From positions 372,001 through 436,000 of the forward strand of contig JUHI01000002.1 in NCBI GenBank assembly GCA_000799755.1: a stretch of DNA of 64,000 bases, given 5' to 3'. Under the pieces are notes generated by a model, which saw only the letters and a program-made list of their open reading frames with translations, had not been told where the DNA came from and did not search any database. How positions within the stretch are numbered: the first letter of the stretch is position 1; each line of letters opens with the position of its first letter. Origin of the DNA: Martinezella tropici (GTDB taxonomy: Bacteria > Pseudomonadota > Alphaproteobacteria > Rhizobiales > Rhizobiaceae). The position numbers and the translations under genes are program-made. Below are positions 42,464-51,263 of the stretch, in pieces.

Positions 42464-43348
42464 ATGAGCGGCAAGAAGATCGCTTTTCTCGGTACGGGAT
42501 TGATGGGTGCGCCGATGGCGCGGCGGCTGCTGGCCGCCGGCCATGTCGTAGCCGTCTGGAATCGCGACCGGAGCAAGGCGGAGCCCTTGGCCGCCGATGG
42601 CGCGATCGTCGCGGATACGGCGGTGGAGGCGGCGCGGGGAGCATCGGTACTTTTCACCATGCTGACCAATGGCGGCGCCGTCGGCGAGGTCCTGTTCGGC
42701 AGCGGCGTGGCCGATGTGCTGGAGTCAGGGACAGTTGTCATCGACAACAGTTCGATACCGCCCGCGATTGCCCGCGAACATGCATTCAAGCTGGCGGAGC
42801 GGGGCATCAGGCATATCGACGCGCCGGTTTCCGGTGGCGTCGTCGGCGCTTCCGCCGGGACGCTTGCGATCATGGCTGGCGGCGATGCCGACGTCATAGA
42901 CAGCGTGCGCGATATCATGGCGCCCTTGGGACGCGTCACCCGCGTCGGTCCGAGCGGTACAGGCCAGCTCGCAAAACTCGGCAATCAACAGATCGTTGCT
43001 GTAACGATCGGCGCTGTTGCGGAAGCCATGCTGCTTGTGGAAGCCGGCGGCGGTTCGCGCGAGGCATTCCGCGCCGCCATTCGCGGCGGTTTTGCCGAAA
43101 GCAGGATCTTGGAGCTGCACGGCCAACGCATGATCGAGCGCAACTTCGAGCCGGGGGGAACGGCACGCAACCAGTTGAAGGACCTCGATACGGTGCTGGC
43201 GGCAGCGCAGGGCTTGTCGCTTCAGCTCCCGCTGACCGAAGCCGTGAGGGCCGAGTTTGCCGAATTCGTGGAAAATGGCGGCGGCGAGCAGGATCACAGC
43301 GGCCTGCTGCAATATCTGGAAGACAAGAATGCCGAAGGAAAGGCTTGA
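42464..43348 (+). CDS. NAD(P)-dependent beta-hydroxyacid dehydrogenase (3-hydroxyisobutyrate dehydrogenase family)
   Basis: This 294-residue protein has the cofactor motif FLGTGLMGAPMARRLLAAGH (residues 7-26), the substrate loop DAPVSGGVVGASAGTLAIM near 118 and the catalytic lysine in GQLAKLGNQQ near 170. The family includes 3-hydroxyisobutyrate dehydrogenase and 2-hydroxy-3-oxopropionate reductase. The sugar-acid dehydratase gene 6 bases downstream favours a sugar-acid or tartronate-type substrate. GGAGGATAGGCT precedes ATG 42464. Confidence 0.9.
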   Translation: MSGKKIAFLGTGLMGAPMARRLLAAGHVVAVWNRDRSKAEPLAADGAIVADTAVEAARGASVLFTMLTNGGAVGEVLFGSGVADVLESGTVVIDNSSIPPAIAREHAFKLAERGIRHIDAPVSGGVVGASAGTLAIMAGGDADVIDSVRDIMAPLGRVTRVGPSGTGQLAKLGNQQIVAVTIGAVAEAMLLVEAGGGSREAFRAAIRGGFAESRILELHGQRMIERNFEPGGTARNQLKDLDTVLAAAQGLSLQLPLTEAVRAEFAEFVENGGGEQDHSGLLQYLEDKNAEGKA

Positions 43349-43354
43349 GAAGAG

Positions 43355-45139
43355 ATGAGCGATAAGGGTGCATCCAAGCGTCGTCTGCGTTCGCAGGACT
43401 GGTTCGACAATCCAGATCATATCGACATGACGGCGCTCTATCTCGAGCGCTTCATGAACTACGGCATCACGCCGGAGGAATTGCGCTCCGGCAAGCCCAT
43501 CATCGGTATCGCCCAGAGCGGCAGCGATTTGACACCCTGCAACCGTCATCACCTCGATCTTGCCAAGCGCGTGCGCGATGGCATTCGCGATGCCGGTGGC
43601 ATCCCGATCGAATTTCCGACCCACCCGATCTTCGAGAACTGCAAGCGCCCGACGGCGGCACTCGACCGCAACCTTGCCTATCTCGGCCTGGTGGAGGTGC
43701 TCTACGGTTATCCGATCGACGGGGTCGTTCTGACAACTGGCTGCGACAAGACCACACCATCGGCGCTGATGGCGGCCTCGACCGTCAATATCCCGGCGAT
43801 CGTTCTCTCAGGCGGGCCGATGCTCGACGGCTGGCATGATGGCGAGCTTGCCGGCTCCGGCATGGCGATCTGGCGCTCGCGCCGCAAGCTGGCGGCCGGC
43901 GAGATCGACGAAGAGGGCTTTCTGGAGGCGGCGCTCGCCTCGGCGCCGTCGATCGGCCACTGCAACACAATGGGAACGGCATCGACCATGAATGCCATGG
44001 CCGAGGCGCTCGGCATGTCGCTGACCGGTTGTGCCGCCATTCCCGGCGCCTATCGCGAGCGCGGCCAGATGGCCTATCGCACCGGCCGGCGCGCGGTCGA
44101 GCTGGTGCTGGAGGATATCAAGCCTTCGGACGTGCTAACGCGTGCGGCCTTCCTCAATGCGATCAGGGTCAATTCCGCAATCGGCGGTTCGACCAACGCG
44201 CAACCGCATCTGGCCGCCATGGCCAAGCACGCCGGCGTCGAGCTTCATCCCGACGACTGGCAGGTACATGGCTTCGATATTCCGCTGCTCGCCAATGTGC
44301 AGCCGGCGGGTGCGTATCTCGGCGAACGCTTCCACCGCGCCGGCGGCGTTCCGGCCATCATGTGGGAGCTGCTGCAGGCCGGCAAGCTCGACGGAGACTG
44401 TCCGACGATCACGGGCCGGACGATGGCGGAGAATCTGAAGGGCCGCGAGGCGAGTGATCGCGAGGTCATCCGCCCCTTTGCGGAACCGCTGAAGGAGCGT
44501 GCCGGCTTCCTGGTGCTGAAGGGCAATCTGTTCGATTTCGCCATCATGAAGATGAGCGTCGTCTCGGAGGAGTTCCGCAGCCGCTACCTGCAGGAGCCCG
44601 GCCACGAAGGGGTGTTCGAGGGCAGGGCTGTCGTCTTCGACGGCTCCGAGGATTACCACAGGCGCATCAACGACCCGGAGCTCGGCATCGACGAGAGAAC
44701 CATTCTTGCCATCCGCGGCGCGGGGCCGCTCGGCTGGCCTGGTTCCGCCGAAGTCGTCAACATGCAGCCGCCGGACGCGCTTCTGAAGCGCGGCATTCGC
44801 AGCCTGCCGACGATCGGCGACGGCCGCCAGTCGGGTACGGCCGACAGTCCATCGATCCTCAATGCCTCCCCGGAGAGTGCGGCGGGCGGCGGTCTTGCCT
44901 GGCTCAGGACGGGAGATATCATCCGCATCGATTTCAATCATGGCCGCTGCGACATGTTGGTGGACGCGGCGGAGATCGAGCGTCGAAAGGGCGATGGCAT
45001 CCCGCCGATTCCGCCCGATGCGACGCCGTGGCAGCGCATCTACCGTCGTTCGGTCACGCAGCTTTCGGATGGCGCCGTGCTCGATGGCGCTGCCGATTTC
45101 CGTAACATTGCCGCCACGCCTCCGCGGCATAATCATTAG
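43355..45139 (+). CDS. IlvD/Edd-family dehydratase, sugar-acid (arabinonate/xylonate-type)
   Basis: This 594-residue [Fe-S] dehydratase has the cluster cysteines in [10 protein letters not shown] near 57, [12 protein letters not shown] near 125 and [20 protein letters not shown] near 197. A C-terminal swivel domain is also present ([17 protein letters not shown]). Its length and motifs match L-arabinonate and D-xylonate dehydratases better than the shorter branched-chain IlvD. It removes water from an aldonic acid to give a 2-keto-3-deoxy acid. It is co-transcribed with the dehydrogenase gene upstream; no regulator or transporter for the sugar is adjacent. Confidence 0.9.
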   Translation: MSDKGASKRRLRSQDWFDNPDHIDMTALYLERFMNYGITPEELRSGKPIIGIAQSGSDLTPCNRHHLDLAKRVRDGIRDAGGIPIEFPTHPIFENCKRPTAALDRNLAYLGLVEVLYGYPIDGVVLTTGCDKTTPSALMAASTVNIPAIVLSGGPMLDGWHDGELAGSGMAIWRSRRKLAAGEIDEEGFLEAALASAPSIGHCNTMGTASTMNAMAEALGMSLTGCAAIPGAYRERGQMAYRTGRRAVELVLEDIKPSDVLTRAAFLNAIRVNSAIGGSTNAQPHLAAMAKHAGVELHPDDWQVHGFDIPLLANVQPAGAYLGERFHRAGGVPAIMWELLQAGKLDGDCPTITGRTMAENLKGREASDREVIRPFAEPLKERAGFLVLKGNLFDFAIMKMSVVSEEFRSRYLQEPGHEGVFEGRAVVFDGSEDYHRRINDPELGIDERTILAIRGAGPLGWPGSAEVVNMQPPDALLKRGIRSLPTIGDGRQSGTADSPSILNASPESAAGGGLAWLRTGDIIRIDFNHGRCDMLVDAAEIERRKGDGIPPIPPDATPWQRIYRRSVTQLSDGAVLDGAADFRNIAATPPRHNH

Positions 45140-45368
45140 GACGATTCCGGGAATGGCGCGTGGCGGCTTTTCGTCTGGAATCGCGTGACAGCAGGAGAAT
45201 AGAGCCCTTTAGTAATTCGAAGGAAGGTGGACGGCTCTATCCGATGTTTCCGAATATTGCTGACTGAAGGCAGATGCGCTGCCATTAAAGTTCGCGAAAG
45301 GGTGTAGTGCCTATATACTTCGCTGCGATTATGCAGTCTCTTCAGTTTCCGAAGGGGGGTGGAGCTCT

Positions 45369-47201
45369 TTGGCCGAGGCGACATCAGGGCGAAGCGAAGA
45401 AGAGTTCCAGGACCTTTTGAGAAGGCTGGAGCTGGCGCTGGAGGCGTCTCAAATCGGCGTCTGGCAGCATAATATCACCGAGCAGGAACTGCTTTGGGAC
45501 CCGCAGATGCACAAGCTCTACGGGACTGGGCTTCAAGAGCGTAAGGTTCCCTCCGACGTCTGGGTGAACGCGCTGCATCCCGACGATATCGAAAGCGCGG
45601 TCCGCGACTTCGACATGGCCCTCGAACGAAAGGGCTTCTACAACTCGCAATTTCGCATCATTTTGCCGGGAGGCGAGGTGCGCCATCTGCGCTCACGCGG
45701 GCATTACTATGAGGATGCGGAGGGCGCGCCTTCCTTCATCGGCGCAGAATGGGATGTCACGGCAGATGTCTTGCTCAATCGCGAACTGACCAGTCAGAAG
45801 GCCATCGCCGAAGCGCGCGCCGTTGCGCTGGAGCAAAGCCGTGCGCGAATAGAGCATGCCGCCGATCACGACTATCTCACGGGCCTTCCCAACCGCCGCT
45901 ATTTCGACCGGCGGCTGGCCGAACTGCGCAAGGATGCATCTGTCGAGACCCTGGCCGTGGTCCATATCGATCTCAACGGGTTCAAGGAGATCAACGACAA
46001 ATGGGGTCATGCGGCGGGTGATGCTACGTTGCAAAGCGCTGCGGCGCGCATCTCCGGAGCAATTACCGCCAACGACCTCGTTGCCCGTATCGGGGGCGAT
46101 GAATTCGTGGCGGTGCTGGTCAATGTCGGTGATATCGAAAGGCTTGAGGCGATCGCCTCCGATATTTTTTCACGATTGCGCCGAGACGTGCGTTTCGGCA
46201 ACGAGATGTTGAAGATCGGTGCCTCCATCGGCGTGGCCACAGGCCAGACGAGCAGCGCCGGCAATCTGTTGGCAGAATCCGATGTTGCTCTGTTCCAGGC
46301 CAAGAAACTCGGCCGCAACCGCGTGGAATTCTTTACCACCCAGCTTCAGTCCGATCTGCAGGCGGAACGCCGCCTGGCCGATGAGTTACGGCTGGCGCCG
46401 GTGCTGCGGCAGATCGAGCCCTTCTATCAAATTCAGGTGGATGCGCGCAGCCGCCGCATCGTCGGACTGGAAGCGCTGGCACGCTGGCGGCATCCTGAAA
46501 GAGGATTGCTGAGCCCTGTCGCCTTCCTCAAGGTGGCTGACGAATACGGCTTTACCGCGGAGATCGATGCGGCGGTGTTGAAGCGCGCTCTCGCCGATCG
46601 GGCGGCCTGGGTGTCGCAGGGGCTTTCGCCGCCGCGCATCGCCGTCAATATTTCCGGGCGCCGGCTTGCTGATCCCGATCTGATCGTGGGATTACGGGCA
46701 CTTCGAATCCCGCGCGACGCCATTGCCTTCGAACTGGTCGAGACTATTTTTCTGGATGAGCCCGATGAGGTCGTTCTCGCCAATATTGCCGGTATCAAGG
46801 AGATGGTAATCGAGATCGAGATCGACGATTTCGGTTCTGGTCACGCATCGCTGATCGGTCTCGTTAAGCTGAAGCCGAAACGGCTGAAGATAGACCGGCA
46901 ACTGGTGACCGCGGTGACCGTGTCGGAAGAGCAGCGGCGCCTTGTCGGCTCGATCATTGAGATTGCGCGGACATTGAATGTCGAGGTGGTCGCCGAAGGG
47001 GTCGAGAGCGAAGATCATGCGCGCATTCTGGCCGAGATAGGCTGCGACGAGCTTCAGGGCTATGCCATCGGCAATCCTTCCTCCGAAAAAGAGACCGCCG
47101 CCTTGCTGAAATCAGCCCAGGCGGCGAGTCATAGCCGGTTTTCAGCCCATGTTGCTGCGCATGCTACTGGATCTGCAGGGCGAGGATCAGACCATAGCTG
47201 A
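45369..47201 (+). CDS. PAS-GGDEF-EAL cyclic-di-GMP protein
   Basis: This 610-residue soluble protein has an N-terminal PAS/PAC sensor (about 15-130, ALEASQIGVWQHN), a GGDEF domain (about 165-325) with intact RIGGDEFVAV, and an EAL domain (about 340-590). The EAL domain has its phosphodiesterase residues: GLEALARW, VNISGRRL, FELVETIF, DDFGSGHASL, KIDRQL, EGVES. Both activities could be present. The start is TTG at 45369, preceded by GGGGGGTGGAG; no ATG occurs near the homologous N-terminus. Its 3' end overlaps the convergent YeiH-like gene by 38 bases. The 229 bases upstream hold only its promoter. Confidence 0.9.
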   Translation: MAEATSGRSEEEFQDLLRRLELALEASQIGVWQHNITEQELLWDPQMHKLYGTGLQERKVPSDVWVNALHPDDIESAVRDFDMALERKGFYNSQFRIILPGGEVRHLRSRGHYYEDAEGAPSFIGAEWDVTADVLLNRELTSQKAIAEARAVALEQSRARIEHAADHDYLTGLPNRRYFDRRLAELRKDASVETLAVVHIDLNGFKEINDKWGHAAGDATLQSAAARISGAITANDLVARIGGDEFVAVLVNVGDIERLEAIASDIFSRLRRDVRFGNEMLKIGASIGVATGQTSSAGNLLAESDVALFQAKKLGRNRVEFFTTQLQSDLQAERRLADELRLAPVLRQIEPFYQIQVDARSRRIVGLEALARWRHPERGLLSPVAFLKVADEYGFTAEIDAAVLKRALADRAAWVSQGLSPPRIAVNISGRRLADPDLIVGLRALRIPRDAIAFELVETIFLDEPDEVVLANIAGIKEMVIEIEIDDFGSGHASLIGLVKLKPKRLKIDRQLVTAVTVSEEQRRLVGSIIEIARTLNVEVVAEGVESEDHARILAEIGCDELQGYAIGNPSSEKETAALLKSAQAASHSRFSAHVAAHATGSAGRGSDHS

Positions 47202-48186
47202 TGACGCCCAGCGTCAGCAGCGATAGCGTCGCTGCCGCGATCACCCGACCGCCGGCATGGGCGACCGAGCGGATGTTGACCGACAGGCCGAGGGCGGCCA
47301 TGGCGATGACGGTCAAGATGCCGGACACCGTTTCCATCGGTGTCACCAGCGCATCCGGGATGAGCCCGAACGAGCGCAGCGCCATCAGCCCCAGGAAGCC
47401 GCAGATGAACCAGGGAACCAGCGAATGGTGGTGGCCGCTGCGTCCATCCGCACCTGCTGCCTCGGTCTTGGTGATGATGCCGAGCAGGAAGATGACCGGA
47501 CCCAGCATCAGGACGCGGACGAGCTTGACGAGCGTGCCGGTCTGCACCGCCAGCAGGCCGGCGGGTGCGGTTGCGGCCAGCACTTGCGGCACGGCATAAA
47601 CGGTCAATCCCGCCAGGGTGCCATATTGCGGCACACTCATGCCGAAGTGGAAATAGAAGAGCGGCAGCAGGAACACGGCGGCGATGCCGAGGACGGCGGT
47701 AAAGGCCAGCGCGGCGGCAATCTCCTGCGAGTCGGCCTCGATTACCGGTGCAACGGCGACGATCGCCGAATTGCCGCAGATCGAATTGCCGCAGGCGATC
47801 AGCGTTGCGAGCTTCGGCGGCAGGCCGAGCGCGCGTCCGATCATGTAGGTGGCGGCAATCGACAGCACGACGATGATGGCGATGCCGGCGATCAGCCAGA
47901 CGCCGGCGCCGCGGATGGCCGAAAGACTGATGGAGGCTCCGAGCAGGACGATAGCGATTTCGAGCAGGAATTTGGCGCTGAAATCGATGCCCGGCTTCAT
48001 GACCGGCTTCAGTGGCCTGATCGTGCAGACGGCAATGCCGAGCGCGATGGCGAGCACCAGGCTTTCGATCCACCGACCGCCGAGAAGGCTGGTTTCAACA
48101 TGCTCCGCCGCATAGGCCAAGAGAGCGACGGCCGAGGTGAGTGCGAGGCCGGGAAGGATGGTGTTTGCGCGTTGAGCAAGGGACAT
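47164..48186 (-). CDS. YeiH/UPF0324-family putative sulfate/organic acid exporter
   Basis: This 340-residue membrane protein has about ten helices and the family signatures GIDFSAKFLLEIAIVLLGASI near 75-95, CGNSICGNSAIVAVAPVI near 135 and GTLVKLVRVLMLGPVIFLLG. The function is not firmly known; relatives are annotated as putative sulfate exporters. It is divergent from a LysR gene, the same pairing as yeiH/yeiE in enterobacteria. It overlaps the end of the cyclic-di-GMP gene on the other strand. Confidence 0.9.
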   Translation of the reverse strand: MSLAQRANTILPGLALTSAVALLAYAAEHVETSLLGGRWIESLVLAIALGIAVCTIRPLKPVMKPGIDFSAKFLLEIAIVLLGASISLSAIRGAGVWLIAGIAIIVVLSIAATYMIGRALGLPPKLATLIACGNSICGNSAIVAVAPVIEADSQEIAAALAFTAVLGIAAVFLLPLFYFHFGMSVPQYGTLAGLTVYAVPQVLAATAPAGLLAVQTGTLVKLVRVLMLGPVIFLLGIITKTEAAGADGRSGHHHSLVPWFICGFLGLMALRSFGLIPDALVTPMETVSGILTVIAMAALGLSVNIRSVAHAGGRVIAAATLSLLTLGVISYGLILALQIQ

Positions 48187-48255
48187 GGCGTGCCGTCATT
48201 CGTTTGTTATGGTTTGGTGACGGTAGGAAAGTCTCACCTGTCGATGTCGACATCC

Positions 48256-48284
48256 ATCGAATATTATCCTATGTTTCGTTCGAT
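48256..48284. promoter_or_regulatory. Dyad ATCGAA-N17-TTCGAT
   Basis: A perfect 6-base inverted repeat lies between the YeiH-like gene and the LysR gene, ending 19 bases before the LysR start. Its spacing suits a LysR site with autoregulation. Confidence 0.4.
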
Positions 48285-48302
48285 AAATTAGAATGATTTC
48301 CC

Positions 48303-49184
48303 ATGACCTTCGAACAACTCGCCATTTTCGTCGCCGTTGCGGAGCGAGAGCATCTGACTCATGCCGCCGAGGCGATCCATCTGACGCCTTCCGCTGTCAG
48401 CTCGGCGATCAAGAACCTTGAAGCCTATTATGGCGTAGAGCTTTTTCATCGCGTCGGGCGACGGATCGAGCTAACGGAGACGGGTCGCTCCTTTCTGAGT
48501 GAAGCCAAGGCGACGCTTGCGCGCGTGCGTTCCGCCGAACTTATGCTCTCGGAGTTGGGGGGGCTGCAGCGCGGCCGTCTCAGCCTTTATGCCAGCCAGA
48601 CCATCGCCAGCTACTGGCTGCCGCCCCTGCTGATGCGGTTCCGGCGCGACTATCCCGGCATCGAGCTGGATCTGACGATCGGCAATACCCGTACCGTCAC
48701 CGAGGCCGTCATAGACGGCGCGGCAGAGCTGGGTTTCATCGAGGGTGAGGTGGATGCGCCGGCGCTGTCGATGCGGATCGTTGCGCAGGATGCGCTCGTC
48801 ATCGTTGTGCCGCCGCACCACCCTTGGGCTGATGGTCGCCAGCTGACGGCGTCCGACCTTGCTGCCGGCACGTCCTGGGTAATGCGAGAGGAGGGGTCGG
48901 GCACGCGCTCGGAATTCGAGAATGCGGTCGCCAGGCTCGGCGCTTCGCCGCGCGACCTCGACGTAGCGCTCGTTTTGCCTTCGAACGAAGCTATTCTTTC
49001 CGCTGTCGGCGTCGGGCAAAGTGCCGCCGCCATATCGAGTGCTGCTGCAAGGGCCTATCTAGGGCAGGGATTGCTGGTTCAGGCGACATTCGACCTGCCC
49101 GCCCGCAGCTTTCGGCTGTTGCGGCACAAGGAGCGTCACGCAAGCAAGGCCGCCCAGACGCTCGAGGCGATGTGTAAGGGTTGA
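48303..49184 (+). CDS. LysR-family regulator (YeiE-like)
   Basis: This 293-residue LysR protein opens MTFEQLAIFVAVAEREHLTHAAEAIHLTPSAVSSAIKNLE in its helix-turn-helix (1-40). Its ligand domain (about 90-290) includes LYASQTIASYWLPPLLMRFRRDYPGIELDL. It resembles YeiE/CysB-side regulators and is divergent from the YeiH-like exporter, which it probably controls in response to sulfur-compound or oxidative cues. The effector is unknown. Confidence 0.9.
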   Translation: MTFEQLAIFVAVAEREHLTHAAEAIHLTPSAVSSAIKNLEAYYGVELFHRVGRRIELTETGRSFLSEAKATLARVRSAELMLSELGGLQRGRLSLYASQTIASYWLPPLLMRFRRDYPGIELDLTIGNTRTVTEAVIDGAAELGFIEGEVDAPALSMRIVAQDALVIVVPPHHPWADGRQLTASDLAAGTSWVMREEGSGTRSEFENAVARLGASPRDLDVALVLPSNEAILSAVGVGQSAAAISSAAARAYLGQGLLVQATFDLPARSFRLLRHKERHASKAAQTLEAMCKG

Positions 49185-49257
49185 TGACCAGGCTTGCGGA
49201 TGACCCGCTTCAAGCTAGCAGATCATTCAGCTTCATCTGCTTGGACCCTGGCTCTGC

Positions 49258-50067
49258 TCAACGCCGCTCGCCCCGCTGCCGGTTGGCGATCACGAGCTCG
49301 ATCTCGTTGCGTTCCAGCATGGCCCGGATGTCGGCCGGTGGGGTGTCGTCCGTAACTAGCACGTTGACACTTGCCGGTTCGCTGAGGACGATCGGCGCGC
49401 TGCGGCCGAACTTGGCGCTGTCGGCAACGACGATGCGGTTTTCGGCGCGGCCTGCGGCTTCCCGCGAGTATTCCGCTTCTTCCAGATCGTGGAGCATGAA
49501 GCCCGAAGCTGCGTTGATGGCGCCGACAGAGAGAATGGCGTGGCGCACGTTGAAACGGCGCAGGAAGTTGGCTGCCTCCATGCCGAAGGCGCCGCCGTCA
49601 TGGCCCCGCAGCTCGCCGCCGGCAAAGAAGACGCGATTGCCGTTGCGGGTTGCGAGCGCATGGGCGACCGCGACGGCATTGGTGACGACGAAAAGGTTCT
49701 GATGCTTCTGTAGCGCGACGGCAATGAAGGCGGTGGTCGAACCGACGTCGAGGAAGAGCGCATCGCCATCCTCGATCATCGCGGCGACGGCGGCGGCGAT
49801 CATCCGCTTGGCCTCGGCATTCTCGTTCATACGCAGATGCAGCGGCGGCTCGTTCATCGAGTCCTTGATATGGACCCCGCCATGCACCTTGGTCACGAGC
49901 CCGTTGGCTTCCAGGCTGCGGATGTTGCGGCGAATGGTCTCCTCGGAAACGCCCAGGCGTTCCGCCAGGAACTGGATGCGGCTGGCGCCGCCGGCCAGGC
50001 GCAGTTCCTCCAGAATCTCCCGCTCGCGATGATTGGAGTGCAGCGGCGGCTGGGATATGCCCGACAT
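49258..50067 (-). CDS. DeoR-family transcriptional regulator
   Basis: This 269-residue protein has an N-terminal DeoR helix-turn-helix (REREILEELRLAGGASRIQFLAERLGVSEETIRRNIRSLE, about 12-51) and a C-terminal sugar-phosphate-sensing DeoRC domain (DGDALFLDVGSTTAFIAVAL, VVADSAKFGRSAP). It is divergent from the kinase-like gene and dimethylglycine-dehydrogenase-like gene and probably represses them. DeoR proteins usually bind phosphorylated ligands, which would fit a kinase product as inducer. Confidence 0.9.
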   Translation of the reverse strand: MSGISQPPLHSNHREREILEELRLAGGASRIQFLAERLGVSEETIRRNIRSLEANGLVTKVHGGVHIKDSMNEPPLHLRMNENAEAKRMIAAAVAAMIEDGDALFLDVGSTTAFIAVALQKHQNLFVVTNAVAVAHALATRNGNRVFFAGGELRGHDGGAFGMEAANFLRRFNVRHAILSVGAINAASGFMLHDLEEAEYSREAAGRAENRIVVADSAKFGRSAPIVLSEPASVNVLVTDDTPPADIRAMLERNEIELVIANRQRGERR

Positions 50068-50378
50068 GTTTCCTGATCCTATTGAGGGTATTGATCCCGA
50101 ATTTGTGTAGCTTCCAAAATGGCCGGCCCTGTTGCGGCCAGAGGCGTCAACGCACTCAAACCTGATCCGGTTGCGTCGCGCCTGAGTTTTTAAGACAAAT
50201 CTCAGCTAGGGTGAAGCGCAGTCTTTAGGATATGCATAGCCGATCTCATGGGAGTTTTCCGCGAAAATCCAACAAAAAGCCAATAATTTGTTTCTTTTTG
50301 TGGGCGCCTCTTGACAGTCCTGCTTTTGTGGAGAACCTTCGCGTCCATAGGATGCTCAGCAGTAGGACCGGAGGGGGA
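50068..50378. promoter_or_regulatory. Divergent control region of DeoR and kinase genes
   Basis: These 311 bases hold no convincing gene. They contain an 8-base inverted repeat ACAAAAAG (50272-50279)/CTTTTTGT (50294-50301) with a 14-base centre, and a consensus -35 TTGACA at 50311-50316 facing the kinase gene. The repeat, just upstream of that -35, is the best DeoR operator candidate. Confidence 0.5.
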
Positions 50379-51257
50379 ATGACTGCGACGGCGGAAGACA
50401 GGATACATTCTCTCAGCATCTGGCGCGGGCCGATCGATATCGAACCGCTCGTAGGCGGCATCACCAATCGCAACTATCTGGTCGGCAATGACGGTCGGCG
50501 CTTCGTCGTGCGGCTGGGGTCCGACATTCCCGTCCACCACATCAGCCGCACCAACGAGGTGGCGGCCAGCCGGGCGGCCCATGCAGCCGGTCTTTCTCCT
50601 GCCGTGATCCATCATGAGCCCGGCATATTGGTGCTCGACTACATCGATGCTAGGCCGCTGTCGGCCGACGAGATCCGGGACCCGGCAATGATGAGCCGCG
50701 TCGTGCCGCTCGTCAGGGCCTGCCACCGCGATGTCGCGAGGCATTTTCGTGGACCAGCCGCAATCTTCTGGGTTTTCCACGTCGTCAGGGACTATGCGGC
50801 TCTCCTGGCGGCAGGCGATAGTCGGCACAAGTCGCTGCTGCCTGCCTTTCTGGACACTGCCGAGCGGCTGGAGCGCGCAGCCGGACCTTTCGAGGTCGCC
50901 TTCGGTCACAATGATCTGCTGGCGGCGAACTTCCTCGACGATGGCGAGCGGCTGTGGCTGATCGACTGGGATTATGCCGGCTTCAACACGCCACTCTTCG
51001 ATCTTGGCGGCCTTGCCTCCAACAATGAATTCTCCGAGACGCAGGAAGAGGCGATGCTGGAAGCCTATTTCGAGGCTCCCGTCAGTGACGATCTGCGCCG
51101 GCGCTATCAGGCGATGAAATGCGCTTCGCTTCTGCGCGAGACGATGTGGAGCATGGTGTCCGAAATCCATTCCGACATCGATTTCGATTATTCTTCCTAT
51201 ACAGCTGAAAACCTGCGGCGCTTCGAGAGCGCCTGGCAGGATTTTCGCAATTCTTGA
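50379..51257 (+). CDS. Choline/ethanolamine kinase-like phosphotransferase
   Basis: This roughly 292-residue protein of the APH/choline-kinase fold has the Brenner motif FGHNDLLAANFLDD (catalytic aspartate) and the magnesium motif LWLIDWDYAG near residues 186-210, with VGGITNRNYLV as the nucleotide loop near residue 25. I chose ATG 50379 because GGAGGGGGA directly precedes it; in-frame starts at 50232 and 50352 lack this. It is followed 6 bases later by a dimethylglycine/sarcosine-dehydrogenase-like gene, suggesting metabolism of choline-like or methylated amine compounds. Confidence 0.85.
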   Translation: MTATAEDRIHSLSIWRGPIDIEPLVGGITNRNYLVGNDGRRFVVRLGSDIPVHHISRTNEVAASRAAHAAGLSPAVIHHEPGILVLDYIDARPLSADEIRDPAMMSRVVPLVRACHRDVARHFRGPAAIFWVFHVVRDYAALLAAGDSRHKSLLPAFLDTAERLERAAGPFEVAFGHNDLLAANFLDDGERLWLIDWDYAGFNTPLFDLGGLASNNEFSETQEEAMLEAYFEAPVSDDLRRRYQAMKCASLLRETMWSMVSEIHSDIDFDYSSYTAENLRRFESAWQDFRNS

Positions 51258-51263
51258 GGTGAC

